A stretch of 64,000 nucleotides of DNA from an uncultured Acidimicrobiaceae bacterium (GTDB lineage Bacteria; Actinomycetota; Acidimicrobiia; Spongiisociales; UBA5794): contig CAMYIJ010000004.1 of the NCBI GenBank assembly GCA_947258375.1, positions 66,017 through 130,016 of the forward strand. Direction: 5' to 3'. The notes under the pieces were generated by a model, which did no database searches, was not told where the DNA came from, and saw only the letters and a program-made list of their open reading frames with translations. Position numbers and translations under genes: made by a program. Position 1 is the stretch's first letter, and every line of letters begins with the position of its first letter. Below, in pieces: positions 1-9,494 of the stretch.

Positions 1-887
1 TGTCGGGAGGTGGATCCGCTCTCGCGGAGGTCCCGGCACCCGGCCTCGCCATCGCTGATCTGGCAACAGTGAACCAACTGCTGCTCGCCTCGGGAGCCAC
101 GATCAGCGAGATGAACGTGGTGCGCCGTGCTATGTCGCAGATCAAAGGCGGGCGGCTCGGTGCCCGAATGGCGACCGCTCGATTGGTGACCCTGGCGATC
201 TCGGACGTGGGATCCGCTCCGCCGGCGACCATCGCTTCGGGTCCCACCATTCCGCCAGGGAGCGCCGGTCCGTCGCCACAGGAAATCCTCGAGGGCTACG
301 ACCTCCTCGGCCGGGTCCCGCCGGGAGTGGCCGGGGCGGGTATGGCGACCGGCGCGATGTCGCCACCGAATCACGTTTTCGAGGTGATCGCCGACGGGTC
401 GATCGCCGCAAAGGGCGCCGTCGCGGCCGCCGCCGCCATGGGACTGGATGCCTCGGTCGTTGACCGCGAGTTGGCCGGCGAGGCCCGCGAGGAAGCGCAG
501 CGCGTCCTCGCGGATGCCGGCCAACAGCGAGCCGATGTAGCGATTCACACTGGCGAGACCACGGTCACCGTCACCGGAGATGGCCGCGGAGGACGCAACC
601 ACGAAGCGGCCCTCAGCGCCGCGCTGGCACTTGATGGGGGTGAGGGGGCTTTCCTCGCCGGCGGCACCGACGGGGTCGATGGCTCGGCGCGAGGCGCCGG
701 TGCGGTTGTCGACGGGATGACAGCCGGAATCGCCCTTCGTCTCGGCCGGGACCCGGAGCGGCATCTCGAAGCGAATGACAGCGGGGGGTTTTTCGATGTC
801 GTCCCCGGCCGCATCGTCACCGGTCCCACCGGCACAAACGTTGCGGACGTCTGGCTGACAACCCGCCGCGGGCAGGCCGACCCATAG
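1..887 (+). CDS. Glycerate 2-kinase (MOFRL/DUF4147 family), 5' truncated by window edge
   Basis: Only the C-terminal part is present; the reading frame is open from base 3 and begins inside the SGGGSALAE loop typical of this kinase family, so the true start lies outside the window. The family phosphorylates D-glycerate to 2-phosphoglycerate in the cytoplasm, linking glyoxylate/serine metabolism to glycolysis. The MOFRL C-terminal domain is clear: GDGRGGRNHEAAL, then GGTDGVDGS, then NDSGGFFDVV and the closing TGPTGTNVADVW near the stop. A GNAT gene follows 17 bp downstream on the same strand. The family assignment is firm; the substrate follows from the family and is not shown by the sequence. 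Confidence 0.9.
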   Translation, partial: SGGGSALAEVPAPGLAIADLATVNQLLLASGATISEMNVVRRAMSQIKGGRLGARMATARLVTLAISDVGSAPPATIASGPTIPPGSAGPSPQEILEGYDLLGRVPPGVAGAGMATGAMSPPNHVFEVIADGSIAAKGAVAAAAAMGLDASVVDRELAGEAREEAQRVLADAGQQRADVAIHTGETTVTVTGDGRGGRNHEAALSAALALDGGEGAFLAGGTDGVDGSARGAGAVVDGMTAGIALRLGRDPERHLEANDSGGFFDVVPGRIVTGPTGTNVADVWLTTRRGQADP

Positions 888-904
888 CCGCGTAACCTGG
901 GCCG

Positions 905-1927
905 ATGATTGAGCTCCCAGCTCCGTATACCGCCCATCCGGGACGGCTGGAGGATCTCGAGGAGATTTGGCGGCTGCTCGTTGCCGTGAGCATGGCCGAA
1001 GCGGGAACTCCCGGTTTCGGGTTCGACGATATTGAGAACTGGCTGACGGGGTTTCCGATCGTGATCGGAGAAGACGTACTCCTGATCCGTGACGCGGCGG
1101 GCGTGCCGGCCGCAGTCGAGATCTTCCACTCGCGGGAGCCGTATGTGCGGCCGATCGCAGTGGGCGGCGTCCACCCCGAGCATGTTGGTCGCGGCCTCGG
1201 TTCTGCCCTCGTTGAGTGGGCCCTGGGCCGCGCCGGGGCACAAGTGCCCAAGGCTCCGGCCGACACCAGAGTCAAGTTCGTGATTCACGTGGCCGCCGGG
1301 CACGAGCCGTCGGAGACTCTGATGCATGAAACCGGCTTCGAACTCACGCGCTACTTCATCGACATGGAGGTCGAGTTCTCCGCGCCGCCCGCGGCGGCAC
1401 AGATACCGGATGGAATCACGATCCGTGAAGTCGAACCGCCATCGGATATCCCGGCGCTGGCGGACGCGATTCGCGACAGCTTTCGAGATCACTATGGGTT
1501 CGTCGAGACTCCCCAGCAGCGCCAGATCGATCAGTTGAATCATTGGGCCGGCGCGTCGGGCCATGATCCGTCGTTGTGGTGGGTCGCCGAATCCGGAGGC
1601 GCCATTGTCGGTTTCAACCTGTGCGATGACGCCAGTGAAGGCAACGAAGAGATCGGTTACGTTGCCACGCTTGGGGTACTTCGGGAGCATCGGCGTAAGG
1701 GCTTGGGCAGGGCATTGCTGCTCGTAGCCTTCAACGCCTTCTACGACCGCGGCAAACGGGGAGCCGCCCTCGGCGTGGATGCCGATTCGCTCACCGGAGC
1801 GACCAGGCTCTACGAGAGCGTGGGCATGCGCCCCGGTGCCCGCTACAGCACGTGGGAGATTGAGATCCGTCCGGGCATCGACATGGCCACCGCCGATGCC
1901 CGGGGCGGCGGGGCGGGGCCCGAGTAG
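905..1927 (+). CDS. Tandem-GNAT N-acetyltransferase
   Basis: A 340-residue cytoplasmic protein made of two GNAT folds. The first half carries a weak acetyl-CoA loop (VGGVHPEHVGRGLGSALVEW, about residues 80-100); the second half has the better one (TLGVLREHRRKGLGRALLL, about residues 257-275) followed by a typical LYESVGM segment. Two-domain GNAT proteins include mycothiol synthase MshD, and this is an actinobacterium, but I see no residue pattern that fixes that identity, so only the family is called. It starts 17 bp after the glycerate kinase and may be cotranscribed with it. The acceptor substrate is unknown. Confidence 0.8.
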   Translation: MIELPAPYTAHPGRLEDLEEIWRLLVAVSMAEAGTPGFGFDDIENWLTGFPIVIGEDVLLIRDAAGVPAAVEIFHSREPYVRPIAVGGVHPEHVGRGLGSALVEWALGRAGAQVPKAPADTRVKFVIHVAAGHEPSETLMHETGFELTRYFIDMEVEFSAPPAAAQIPDGITIREVEPPSDIPALADAIRDSFRDHYGFVETPQQRQIDQLNHWAGASGHDPSLWWVAESGGAIVGFNLCDDASEGNEEIGYVATLGVLREHRRKGLGRALLLVAFNAFYDRGKRGAALGVDADSLTGATRLYESVGMRPGARYSTWEIEIRPGIDMATADARGGGAGPE

Positions 1928-2003
1928 CCGGAATCTAAGCCCCGACCGGGATGGTTCAGCCCGCCCGGTCGGTGTCCGATAACCGAGTGAGTCAGCGGAC
2001 CCG

Positions 2004-3260
2004 GTGCGAAGAATGAAGAACACACAAACGGCGGCTCCCCCGCTCTGGCGCCGCTTGGCCCCGGCGCTGGTGGCTATTGTGATAGTTGTCCACACGGTGC
2101 AACCCCGCTGGGTGCTGGACTCCCTGGATCAGCTGACAACAGGGCCCGTCGCCCTGCTGAATCCGGCCGACTTTCTGTTGATCCCCTTCGTCTTCATGGC
2201 CGGGCCTGCGATGCGCCGGGCGGTGCGGGCAACTCCTTGGAGCATGCCCCTCTGGATAGGGGCCCTGCTCGTGGTCGGAGGCCTGCTGGCGGTGGCGGTG
2301 CACCCCTCCGTTCGTGGCGGAGTCATCGTGTTTCGCCTGATCGCCGGGCTCGGGATGATCTGGCTGATTGCCCAATTCAGCAAAGAGGAATTTGTGGGGT
2401 TGCTGGCGCTCCCCGTCATGGCTGTGGCCTTTGTCGAGGGGATACTGGCGATTGCTCAACTGCAAACGGAAAGCGCCATACTGCCGGCCTGGACCGGTGC
2501 CGCGGCCCCGGTTGCGATCGATGGAGTGGAGCGCGCCGCCGGAACGCTGGGGAGTGTCCAAGAGATGGCAGCCCTGGGATTGATAGCCGTCGGTTTGGGA
2601 GTCGCCGCGTTTCGAACGGTGCCTTTGCGCCGCCGCCGGCTGTGGCTCATTCCCATCGCAGCCGGGGCGTTGCCGGTGGCGATCTCGTTTTCTCGGGCAG
2701 CCCTGGTCGGTGCGGTTCTCATTGTCGGGACGCTGTTTTGGGGGATGATCCGCGAGACCCGCGATTGGGCGCCGGTCGTAGCTGCCGTGTCTATCGGCCT
2801 GGCGCTCCCGGCTGTCGTCTTTGCCGGGAGCTGGGCTACGCGGGTGGAGCAATCGATCGGCGACGCTGAGGAATCCGGACTCAACGTTCGCATCGAGCAA
2901 CTCGAGCACGCCTGGAGTTTGATCGAAACGGACTGGCCGATTGGTGTCGGTCCCGGCCTGCACGCGGTGACTCTCGAGGAGCGGCTCGACCACGGCGCCC
3001 CGCAGGCCTCAACGGTCCAGAGCGTGCCCGTGCATGTCGCAGCCGAGGACGGCGCCGTGGTGGGCGGGTTGCTGGTATTGATGTTTCTGGCATTGGCCAT
3101 CAACGCCGGTCGGCGGTCGACGGAAAACCGCGTGCTGTTCATCGCGCCGCTGGCTGTTGGTGTCTTCTATGCGATGCCGTACACAAGTCCGGCGGGACTG
3201 CTCATGTCGGCCTGGTGGCTTGGCGGTTTGGCCGCCCTGGAGTCGCGACGGGAGCTGTGA
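2004..3260 (+). CDS. Polytopic membrane protein, O-antigen ligase/Wzy-like
   Basis: A 418-residue integral membrane protein with about ten hydrophobic segments and a long extracytoplasmic loop near residues 285-345. The segment NVRIEQLEHAWSLIETDWPIGVGPG (residues about 293-317) matches the pattern R-x-(6-8)-W...P-x-G-x-G-x-G typical of the Wzy_C/O-antigen ligase superfamily, whose members polymerise or transfer lipid-linked glycans outside the membrane. The start is GTG at 2004; an in-frame ATG at 2013 is an equally possible start. The convergent neighbour is another membrane protein with a glycosyltransferase-like look, so a role in cell-surface polysaccharide is inferred. The substrate cannot be told. 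Confidence 0.65.
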   Translation: MRRMKNTQTAAPPLWRRLAPALVAIVIVVHTVQPRWVLDSLDQLTTGPVALLNPADFLLIPFVFMAGPAMRRAVRATPWSMPLWIGALLVVGGLLAVAVHPSVRGGVIVFRLIAGLGMIWLIAQFSKEEFVGLLALPVMAVAFVEGILAIAQLQTESAILPAWTGAAAPVAIDGVERAAGTLGSVQEMAALGLIAVGLGVAAFRTVPLRRRRLWLIPIAAGALPVAISFSRAALVGAVLIVGTLFWGMIRETRDWAPVVAAVSIGLALPAVVFAGSWATRVEQSIGDAEESGLNVRIEQLEHAWSLIETDWPIGVGPGLHAVTLEERLDHGAPQASTVQSVPVHVAAEDGAVVGGLLVLMFLALAINAGRRSTENRVLFIAPLAVGVFYAMPYTSPAGLLMSAWWLGGLAALESRREL

Positions 3261-3304
3261 GCACGCGACCGGCTCACCGGCGCGGCACCGTCAAGTACTG
3301 ATCG

Positions 3305-5287
3305 TCACCCTTTGTCGATCCAGATCTCCAGCCGGCCGGAGGCGATCCTGCTCGGTGCACCGATGAGCGTGCGCTCCCAGGCCTCCGCAGTGAACTCGTG
3401 TGACAGCTCCGGGGGGCTCCGGAGTAGGCGCGATTGGGCGGCGATGACGACATCGGGCTCCACGTCGTAGGCGGCACCGGCCGGGGTGGTAGCCACGCTG
3501 ACGTGGCACCAGGAGCGCAGCGGCGGGCCGAGAATCCATGAAAGGGGCAGGTCCGGGTCACTGTCGAGGATGAGGACGGATTCGCTGTCGCCGAGTTTCT
3601 CGCAAAGCGAGAGGACCTGGTCCTCCATACCGGCATGATCAGAATGGAACACCAGGGGCGCGGAAGTGACGAGGATCGGGAGGCCTGCGGTCAATGCCAG
3701 GGCGGCGGCCAACGGCCCGGCAACCCGCCGGTTCGCTACTCGGTCGACGGCCTCCTCGACTGTTGTCATCGCGTACATGACCAGGAGCGGGATGACAACG
3801 GGGAGAAAACGCCTGATGGCCCAGATCTGGTCGGGGTTGATCGATGGCCGAACAAAGTAGATCGCCGCCGGAACGAGGAAGGCAAGAAGGATCATTCGGC
3901 GGGCCGCAGTTGCCGGTTCCAGGGAGCGCCTGGCGGCCGCGACCACGCCGATGAAGCCGAGCAACACGATCGGTATCCCCACATACCAAACGATCCAGTG
4001 CACGGAGAGCTCGGCGTACGAACGCGTCGGATCGATGGCGAGTCCCTGGCGGGCCTGGATTCCCTCGAGGTCGTAGCCGCCCCCGATTCCCTGCGTGACG
4101 AGTGGGCGCACGACCCAAAGAAACGTTACCGAGGCGACGAGTGTAGCGGTCGTGGCCAGCTTGACTCGATTCAGATGCCGCAGAAACGATGGCAGCAAAC
4201 GCGAGATCGGCATCGCGGCGGCAAGGAGCGCAAGAAATCGGGGGGCGAGTGCCGCGGCAACCACCATGATGATGAGTTGGCTGTGACCGACTAGATAGGG
4301 CTGGGAGAAGGCCACCAGGTCGATCATGCTGAGGATGCCACCGAGAGCGAAGCCGAGATACAGCTTCTCGGCGATCTCTGTCTCGCGTCGTTCCCCAAGA
4401 AGGATCGTTGTCAAGACCAGCAGACCGAGTGAGATCCCCACCATCCAGGAGTCAATCCGCACAAGAACGGTGCCGCCGAGCAACAGACCGGCAGGAAGCG
4501 CGAGGCGTTGGGAGGTCGTCAGCGCCAGATGCGCCAGCCACAGGCCCCCCATGGTGAGAGCCAATGCTGACATCTCGCTGAACGTCCCCCGGGCGTAGTA
4601 CATGTAGGGCAGCGATGCCGCCGTCAGTGCCGAAGCCAGCACGGCCCACCATGCCGACATGAACCGAGAGGCCAGAAAGAACATCGCGAGCACGCCGACG
4701 CCGGACACAAAGGCGTTGACGAAGAACAGAGCCGATTTGCCGAAGAGCTCGCCGAAGAAGCCGTATAGGGCCGGGGTTGAGTGAAGGAATTGTTGCCAAA
4801 AGGTACCATCTGGACGGACTTCAAAGCCGGGCGCCCCGAAACCCAAGTCGGCCCCGATGAAGGGATCCTCGACGGCGGGTGGATGGAGCCCGGAGCCCTC
4901 TACCAGGAAGCTGGCGGTGTTTGCATACGTCGCCCCATCGCGACTGGTGAGGAGGAGTTCCGACCGCGATCCGGCGTTGAGCAGAGTCACACCCACCACG
5001 ACCAGCAGCAGCACGGCTGCAACCCCGCCCGGCCGGGCCGCTTCCGCTCGCCGCGGCATGAGGCGATAGAGGGCTCCACCGACGATCAGGGCAAGGGGAG
5101 CTTGCAGATAGGCATGGTGGAGACCGGCCATTGCCAGCACCAGGCCGGACACCAGGAGTGCGAAAAGAGCAGCCAGCGAAGCCGATGTCACGATCATCAG
5201 AGGGTCGAGCCGCCCGGGAGCGGTCGGTGCCGCGGCGTGGGCAGCAACCGGCGCCGCGGCTTGCTCAGTGTTTTGGGTTTTCGTCAT
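3305..5287 (-). CDS. Large polytopic membrane protein, probable GT-C type glycosyltransferase
   Basis: A 660-residue protein with an Ala/Pro-rich cytoplasmic N-tail (residues 1-28), about 12 transmembrane helices and a soluble C-terminal domain (from about residue 555). After the third helix comes an acidic first loop, SRDGATYANTASFL (near residue 115), in the place where GT-C enzymes (PMT/ArnT/mannosyltransferase type) carry their catalytic Asp. I do not recognise a named family and call the class from topology and that loop only. It is convergent with the O-antigen-ligase-like gene, separated by 44 bp, which supports an envelope-glycan role. The start ATG at 5287 precedes a 120-bp gap in which I see nothing distinctive. 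Confidence 0.55.
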   Translation of the reverse strand: MTKTQNTEQAAAPVAAHAAAPTAPGRLDPLMIVTSASLAALFALLVSGLVLAMAGLHHAYLQAPLALIVGGALYRLMPRRAEAARPGGVAAVLLLVVVGVTLLNAGSRSELLLTSRDGATYANTASFLVEGSGLHPPAVEDPFIGADLGFGAPGFEVRPDGTFWQQFLHSTPALYGFFGELFGKSALFFVNAFVSGVGVLAMFFLASRFMSAWWAVLASALTAASLPYMYYARGTFSEMSALALTMGGLWLAHLALTTSQRLALPAGLLLGGTVLVRIDSWMVGISLGLLVLTTILLGERRETEIAEKLYLGFALGGILSMIDLVAFSQPYLVGHSQLIIMVVAAALAPRFLALLAAAMPISRLLPSFLRHLNRVKLATTATLVASVTFLWVVRPLVTQGIGGGYDLEGIQARQGLAIDPTRSYAELSVHWIVWYVGIPIVLLGFIGVVAAARRSLEPATAARRMILLAFLVPAAIYFVRPSINPDQIWAIRRFLPVVIPLLVMYAMTTVEEAVDRVANRRVAGPLAAALALTAGLPILVTSAPLVFHSDHAGMEDQVLSLCEKLGDSESVLILDSDPDLPLSWILGPPLRSWCHVSVATTPAGAAYDVEPDVVIAAQSRLLRSPPELSHEFTAEAWERTLIGAPSRIASGRLEIWIDKG

Positions 5288-5408
5288 GAGCTGTCTTCCG
5301 AGCTGGGGCGGATGCCTGGTGCGCGCCTGATCGCAGTATCAGGCCGGCGATAGAGCGATCGGCGCGCCGCCCATCGACCTGAACGAAAACGCCCCATCGC
5401 AGCGCTTC

Positions 5409-6209
5409 TCATCGCGGGTCACGGAGACGAATCCGAGTCCGATTCTCCGTCATGCGAACGGTGTTTGTGCGCTGTTCGAACGCGCGATCGAGGGCGCGGC
5501 TGTTGGTGTTGGTGCAGCCGCCGTCCTCCCATGTCTGGTAGTTGGCGGTGGCTTCGCCGACGGTGTGCCACTGATCGGATTGGTCTGCGACCTGAAGTTC
5601 GGTCCAGCGAACGGCGACGGGTGGGCCATCACACGGCGCAAAGACTTCGGCCCAGACCATGGGAGCCGTCAGGTGGGTGCCGCCGCCGTCGAGCTCCCGG
5701 ATCTCTGCCACCTCTCCGGCGGCCACGTCCTCGACGGTGCCTTGCCACCAGCCCGGGTGCGATCCCTGTTCGATTGTGAGTCGGTAGCTGCGGTGGGGCT
5801 TCCACGGATAGTCCCTCGTGTTGGGGTCGTTGGGTCGTGAAGGCAGTTGGGACTCACTTCCGGCGAGTACGGCCCCACCCCGCTGCTGTGACTGATAGCC
5901 GCCCCAATTGACGGCGGTTGACCCCGGATGGCGCCGATTCCACTGGAGGCCGACATGCCCGCCACCATGATCGACACCGCCGCCGTGGAAGGTCGCCTGG
6001 AGCGCAAAGAAGTACAAATCCGATGTCTGCGGCGGCTCGGCCACCTGGAGTGTCGCCCTGACCGCGGAGAAGGTGTCCCGCGGGGCGTGCCAGATCAAGT
6101 GCAGCGAAGATGCCCCGTTGCCGGACGGTGGCCGACCCCGATCACGAATTGGAAGGGGCCCGGCAGGCTCGGCCGTGTTGCCAAACAACCGGTTCAAGAA
6201 CGATCGCAC
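5409..6209 (-). CDS. Hypothetical protein with a probable beta-sandwich domain
   Basis: I do not recognise this 266-residue protein. It starts with GTG at 6209, has no signal peptide or membrane helix, and is rich in Trp, Gly, His and Asn. The middle contains GGGVDHGGGHVGLQWNR and NWGGYQSQQRGG (residues about 75-110), followed by alternating hydrophobic strands, a pattern seen in concanavalin-like or DUF3472-like beta-sandwich domains. The C-terminal part (TEDGGCTNTNS region) has a single Cys. Codon use is like that of its neighbours and the reading frame is clean, so it is a real gene. A carbohydrate-binding role is only a guess. Confidence 0.55.
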   Translation of the reverse strand: MRSFLNRLFGNTAEPAGPLPIRDRGRPPSGNGASSLHLIWHAPRDTFSAVRATLQVAEPPQTSDLYFFALQATFHGGGVDHGGGHVGLQWNRRHPGSTAVNWGGYQSQQRGGAVLAGSESQLPSRPNDPNTRDYPWKPHRSYRLTIEQGSHPGWWQGTVEDVAAGEVAEIRELDGGGTHLTAPMVWAEVFAPCDGPPVAVRWTELQVADQSDQWHTVGEATANYQTWEDGGCTNTNSRALDRAFEQRTNTVRMTENRTRIRLRDPR

Positions 6210-6307
6210 GCCAAAACACTAGTGACCAGGCCGATCCAGCCGGACGATCGGCCGTTTCGGCGATCGCCGGGGACCTCCGTGACTACACCTAGCAACCGCG
6301 CCTCTTA

Positions 6308-6865
6308 CTATGCGCCGAGCGAGGCTATGTAGGCGCCGTCGGTGTCGAACGCAAGCGGAGGCAGCTCGCCGAGGGGGAACCAGCCGACGTCATCGGCATC
6401 GTCGCCGGCCGCGAGCCTGCCGCCGGTCAGCTCGCCGGCGAACCAAATCCCGATTGTGACCTTCGCCGGGTCGTGGGTGTTCGTCGCCACCCAAACGGGC
6501 TCTCCGATGGTCGCGATCAGCCCGGTTTCCTCGAGTAGCTCGCGAGCAGCGCCGGCCCGCACGTCCTCGCCGTAGTCGACGTAGCCGGCCGGTATCGACC
6601 AGAGACCGGCGCGAGTTGCATGGGGCCCCCGGCGGACGAGCAGGAGGCGATCTTGCTCATCGCGGAGCACGACGGCGGCGCCTACGCCCGGATTGCGGAA
6701 GTGGACAAACCCACAGGATTCGCAAGCAGGGCGCCGTTTGCCGCCCACGAGGCGTCGTGTCAGCGAGTCGCCGCACATCGGGCAGAAACGGAATTCTCCC
6801 GGCCATTCTCCGAATCCGCGATCCGGATCGGAAGAGGCCTCCGGCAATGAGTCGTGTGAGTGCAT
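6308..6865 (-). CDS. Nudix hydrolase with N-terminal zinc ribbon
   Basis: A 185-residue cytoplasmic pyrophosphohydrolase. An N-terminal zinc ribbon (CPMCG ... CESCG, residues about 28-52) is followed by the Nudix fold with a complete Nudix box, GYVDYGEDVRAGAARELLEE plus TGL, at about residues 93-115 (pattern Gx5Ex7REUxEExGU). The zinc ribbon plus Nudix order is like the NADH pyrophosphatase NudC and related ADP-ribose/NAD-type hydrolases, but the NudC-specific SQPWPFPxS motif is absent, so the substrate is left open. It is followed by the unrelated hypothetical at 5409-6209 and is divergent from the histidine kinase. Confidence 0.85.
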   Translation of the reverse strand: MHSHDSLPEASSDPDRGFGEWPGEFRFCPMCGDSLTRRLVGGKRRPACESCGFVHFRNPGVGAAVVLRDEQDRLLLVRRGPHATRAGLWSIPAGYVDYGEDVRAGAARELLEETGLIATIGEPVWVATNTHDPAKVTIGIWFAGELTGGRLAAGDDADDVGWFPLGELPPLAFDTDGAYIASLGA

Positions 6866-7149
6866 GGTGGGTGCTCCGGGCGCTGGATGCCGGAGCCTAG
6901 GTGTCTGTCAAGCGATCCGTGGATGGATCTGTGCAACCCCATCGTCCTCTGCGCAGGCAGGGCGTTGCGAGCCGCAGGGATGCTGCAACTGGCTTGCCCG
7001 GCGGGCTCCCTGCCCATTGGCGGGGCGCCGGTTGGCCGAGCGGGGCTCTGATGTGTCGACAATGCCCTTTGATCAACGGGTTTCCGGCTCGGCGGGGACC
7101 GGTGAGCATCCCTCAATTTCCAGTTCCAACCTGCCGATTGACACGATAC

Positions 7150-8760
7150 GTGAGCCTGGCAAGCATTCCGGGGAAACCGACAAAGGTCCTCCGCGATAGA
7201 GCGGTCGTCAATCGGCCCTCTGCGGAGGCGCTCTACAGCGCGTTCTTCGCCAACAGCCAAGAAGCTCTACTGGTGCTCGCGGCAGATCTGACCATCGTCG
7301 CGGCCAATCCCGCCGCTCGAGAGCTGCTTGGTCTGGAGGACTCCGGCGCGGGCAGAAGCTTCATCGACTTGTGCACGGATTCACCCGGTGAGGCTCCCTG
7401 CCTTCTGCTGGCGGCACTCGATGATGGCGATTCATCTTGTGAGCCGGATGCCGTGTGCGTTGGGCGCGACTTCTTCGATTATCCGGTCAAGATCGCGGCC
7501 AACCGCTTCGAACTCGATGGCGAGATGCTGCTTGCGGTGGCGATTCGTGACCGCAGCGAATCGGAGGCCGCTCTCGAGGTCCAGCGAAAGGAGCGGCACC
7601 AATATGAGTCGCTCTTCGACCTGACGCCGATCCCGCTTCGCGAAGAGGACTTCTCCTCCGTGGGCAGATGGTTTGACCGGCTCCGTGCAGCGGGCGTCAC
7701 CGATCTCGATGGCTACATGCGGTCCCGTCCGGGCGAGCTGATCGACGCCATCCTGGACATCAGCACGATTCGGGTGAACCGGGCGATGCTCAATCTCATG
7801 GGAGCAGAGCGCGCCGAAGACCTGGAGAGTTTCTCGCGAGACGAGATGACCGACGAAGTTCTCGACTCGTTCCGGCATGAGTTCAGTACGTTGTGGCACG
7901 GGGGCACTTTCCACCGGGCTGAGTTCGTCGGGCTCAATCTCCATGGTGAGCCCTTTGAGTGTCTTCTGACCCTCTCGGCTCGGGCAGTCGACGGCAATCC
8001 CGATATGTCGCGAGTGATCGTCGCCCTGCAAGACGTGACCCAAGTGCGGGCCTATCAGAGAACTCTCGAGAAGCTCATTGCCGGAAAGGACCGATTCGTA
8101 GCCAGCATCTCCCATGAGTTGCGGACGCCGCTGGCGACCGTTCTCGGCCTGTCCCAGGAGTTGTACGAGCTCTGGGACCACTTCGAGTCAGATGAGGCAC
8201 GCGAGCTGATGGGTCTCATCGCCCTCGGCGCGACCGACCTCGCCACGCTGGTCGAGGACCTGCTGCTGGCGGCGCAGATCGAAGTCGGTGAGGGCGTGCA
8301 GGCGAAGGCCGAGGACTTCGAGCTCTGGACCGTGGTTGATCAGGCGGTGGGGGACTGTGTCACGGCCGGCGAGTTGAGTATGCGCCCTCCCATAGAGCAG
8401 AGCGATGTTCGATGCTTCGCCGATCCAGGGCGTGTCGGTCAGATCATCCGCAACCTGGTGTCGAACGCGGCCCGCTACGGCGGCGGGAAGATCGACATCA
8501 TCCTCCGATCGGATCCACAGCCGACGGTGCAGGTCTGTGATGACGGTCCCGGGATTCCGCCTGCCGAGTGGGAGAGGATCTTCAATGCCCACGAGCAGAC
8601 CGGAACGGACGGCACCCGCGGGGCACTCGGTCTTGGCCTCGCGATCTCCCGGCAGCTCGCCGACATCATGAATGGGTCGTTGAAGTACAGCTACGTCAAC
8701 GGCACCAACGCCTTCACACTGACCCTTCCCGCAGGGCCGGATTCCGCGGTAGGGCCTTAG
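7150..8760 (+). CDS. PAS-domain sensor histidine kinase
   Basis: A cytoplasmic two-component kinase of about 536 residues. Two PAS-type regions (residues about 20-130 and 145-300) precede a HisKA dimerisation domain with the phospho-acceptor His322 in FVASISHELRTPLATVLG, and a HATPase_c domain with N box NLVSNAARYG, G1 box DDGPGIP and G2 box GALGLGLAI. The second PAS region has the LFDLTPIPLREEDFS...GV motif common in PAS sensors that carry an extra N-terminal helix pair. No membrane segment is seen, so the signal is probably intracellular. The frame is open upstream to 6901, but those residues are Arg/Pro-rich and non-protein-like; GTG at 7150 (or 7102) is a better start. No response regulator lies next to it (orphan kinase). 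Confidence 0.85.
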   Translation: MSLASIPGKPTKVLRDRAVVNRPSAEALYSAFFANSQEALLVLAADLTIVAANPAARELLGLEDSGAGRSFIDLCTDSPGEAPCLLLAALDDGDSSCEPDAVCVGRDFFDYPVKIAANRFELDGEMLLAVAIRDRSESEAALEVQRKERHQYESLFDLTPIPLREEDFSSVGRWFDRLRAAGVTDLDGYMRSRPGELIDAILDISTIRVNRAMLNLMGAERAEDLESFSRDEMTDEVLDSFRHEFSTLWHGGTFHRAEFVGLNLHGEPFECLLTLSARAVDGNPDMSRVIVALQDVTQVRAYQRTLEKLIAGKDRFVASISHELRTPLATVLGLSQELYELWDHFESDEARELMGLIALGATDLATLVEDLLLAAQIEVGEGVQAKAEDFELWTVVDQAVGDCVTAGELSMRPPIEQSDVRCFADPGRVGQIIRNLVSNAARYGGGKIDIILRSDPQPTVQVCDDGPGIPPAEWERIFNAHEQTGTDGTRGALGLGLAISRQLADIMNGSLKYSYVNGTNAFTLTLPAGPDSAVGP

Positions 8761-8804
8761 GACCGGTCGCGGCGTAGATCTCCCCCCGGTTCGATCATCC
8801 ACCG

Positions 8805-9014
8805 TCAACTCGCGCCCGCGTCGAGGAGTCGTAGCGCCGCCGCGGCGTCCTTGCGGGCACATTGGAGCCTGAACTTGGGAGGCCCCCACGGGGGCCGGTC
8901 GCTCAGCACAGTGCTGGGCACGCCGCCTGCGACGAGAGTCGACCACGCCGCTTCTGCGGCGTCGCGCGACGCGAACTCGGCTACGTCGATGGGCTCGGCG
9001 TCGCGTCGGCTCAA
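8805..9014 (-). CDS. Small DUF2007-like protein
   Basis: A 69-residue protein starting with TTG at 9014 (no other start codon is available in frame). It has a beta-alpha-beta look: IDVAEFASRDAAEAAWSTLVAGGVPSTVLSD then FRLQCARKDAAAALRLLDAG, which resembles the ferredoxin-like 'putative signal transducing protein' family DUF2007 (short proteins that open with a Val/Phe strand, an Ala-rich helix and end in an Ala/Leu-rich helix). A purine-rich stretch precedes the TTG. It lies convergent to the histidine kinase and just downstream of thioredoxin, 52 bp away, on the same strand. The function is unknown, and it could still be a chance reading frame. Confidence 0.45.
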   Translation of the reverse strand: MSRRDAEPIDVAEFASRDAAEAAWSTLVAGGVPSTVLSDRPPWGPPKFRLQCARKDAAAALRLLDAGAS

Positions 9015-9066
9015 GCTGCCGCCCTCGCTGCGCTTGCGCCTGGCACCTATTTGACCCCGGTGTCAG

Positions 9067-9456
9067 CTAGTGGGCGTGTTCGCTGCCTTCGGCGTGATCA
9101 TGGTCACCTTCGATTTCCTTGCGCACCTCGTCCATGTCCAGCGCCATTGCCTGGTCGATGAGGTCGCGAAACGCAGGCTCCGGCAACGCGCCGGGCTGAG
9201 AGTAGATGCCGATCTGGTCGCGGAAGATCATGAGGGTCGGAATCGAACGAATCCCGAAATGGGACGCGAGCTCCTGCTGATCCTCGGTATCGACCTTGGC
9301 GAAGACGATCTCGGGATGCTCGCCCGACACGGTCTCAAACGTCGGTCCAAACATCTTGCACGGTCCGCACCACTCGGCCCAGAAATCGACGATCACAGTG
9401 TCGTTTTCGAGGATCGTGCTTTCGAACGTGTCCTTGGTCAATGCAACGGTTGCCAA
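9067..9456 (-). CDS. trxA: Thioredoxin with His/Asp-rich C-terminal tail
   Basis: A 129-residue thioredoxin. The redox site WCGPCK has Cys30 and Cys33; the cis-Pro loop is SIPTLMIF (about residue 75). It reduces disulfides in cytoplasmic proteins. After the fold ends (about residue 108) there is a 20-residue extension rich in Asp, Glu and His (EGDHDHAEGSEHAH), which could bind metal; ordinary TrxA is about 105-108 residues. The promoter region contains a SigR-type element (9495-9521), which fits the sigR-rsrA pair encoded at the right end of the window. It is followed by the small DUF2007-like gene. Confidence 0.92.
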   Translation of the reverse strand: MATVALTKDTFESTILENDTVIVDFWAEWCGPCKMFGPTFETVSGEHPEIVFAKVDTEDQQELASHFGIRSIPTLMIFRDQIGIYSQPGALPEPAFRDLIDQAMALDMDEVRKEIEGDHDHAEGSEHAH

Positions 9457-9494
9457 TTTGGTCTTCCTTGATTAGCGATTAGCTCGGCAAGAGA

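Noticed and set aside
545..2095. 516-codon minus-strand frame opposite the glycerate kinase and GNAT genes
   Set aside because: It is a shadow: the opposite strand has two clear families, and this translation is Arg/Pro/Gly-rich without motif or hydrophobic pattern.
6901..7149. N-terminal extension of the histidine kinase
   Set aside because: Arg/Gly/Pro-rich residues without structure; the domain begins after the GTG at 7150.
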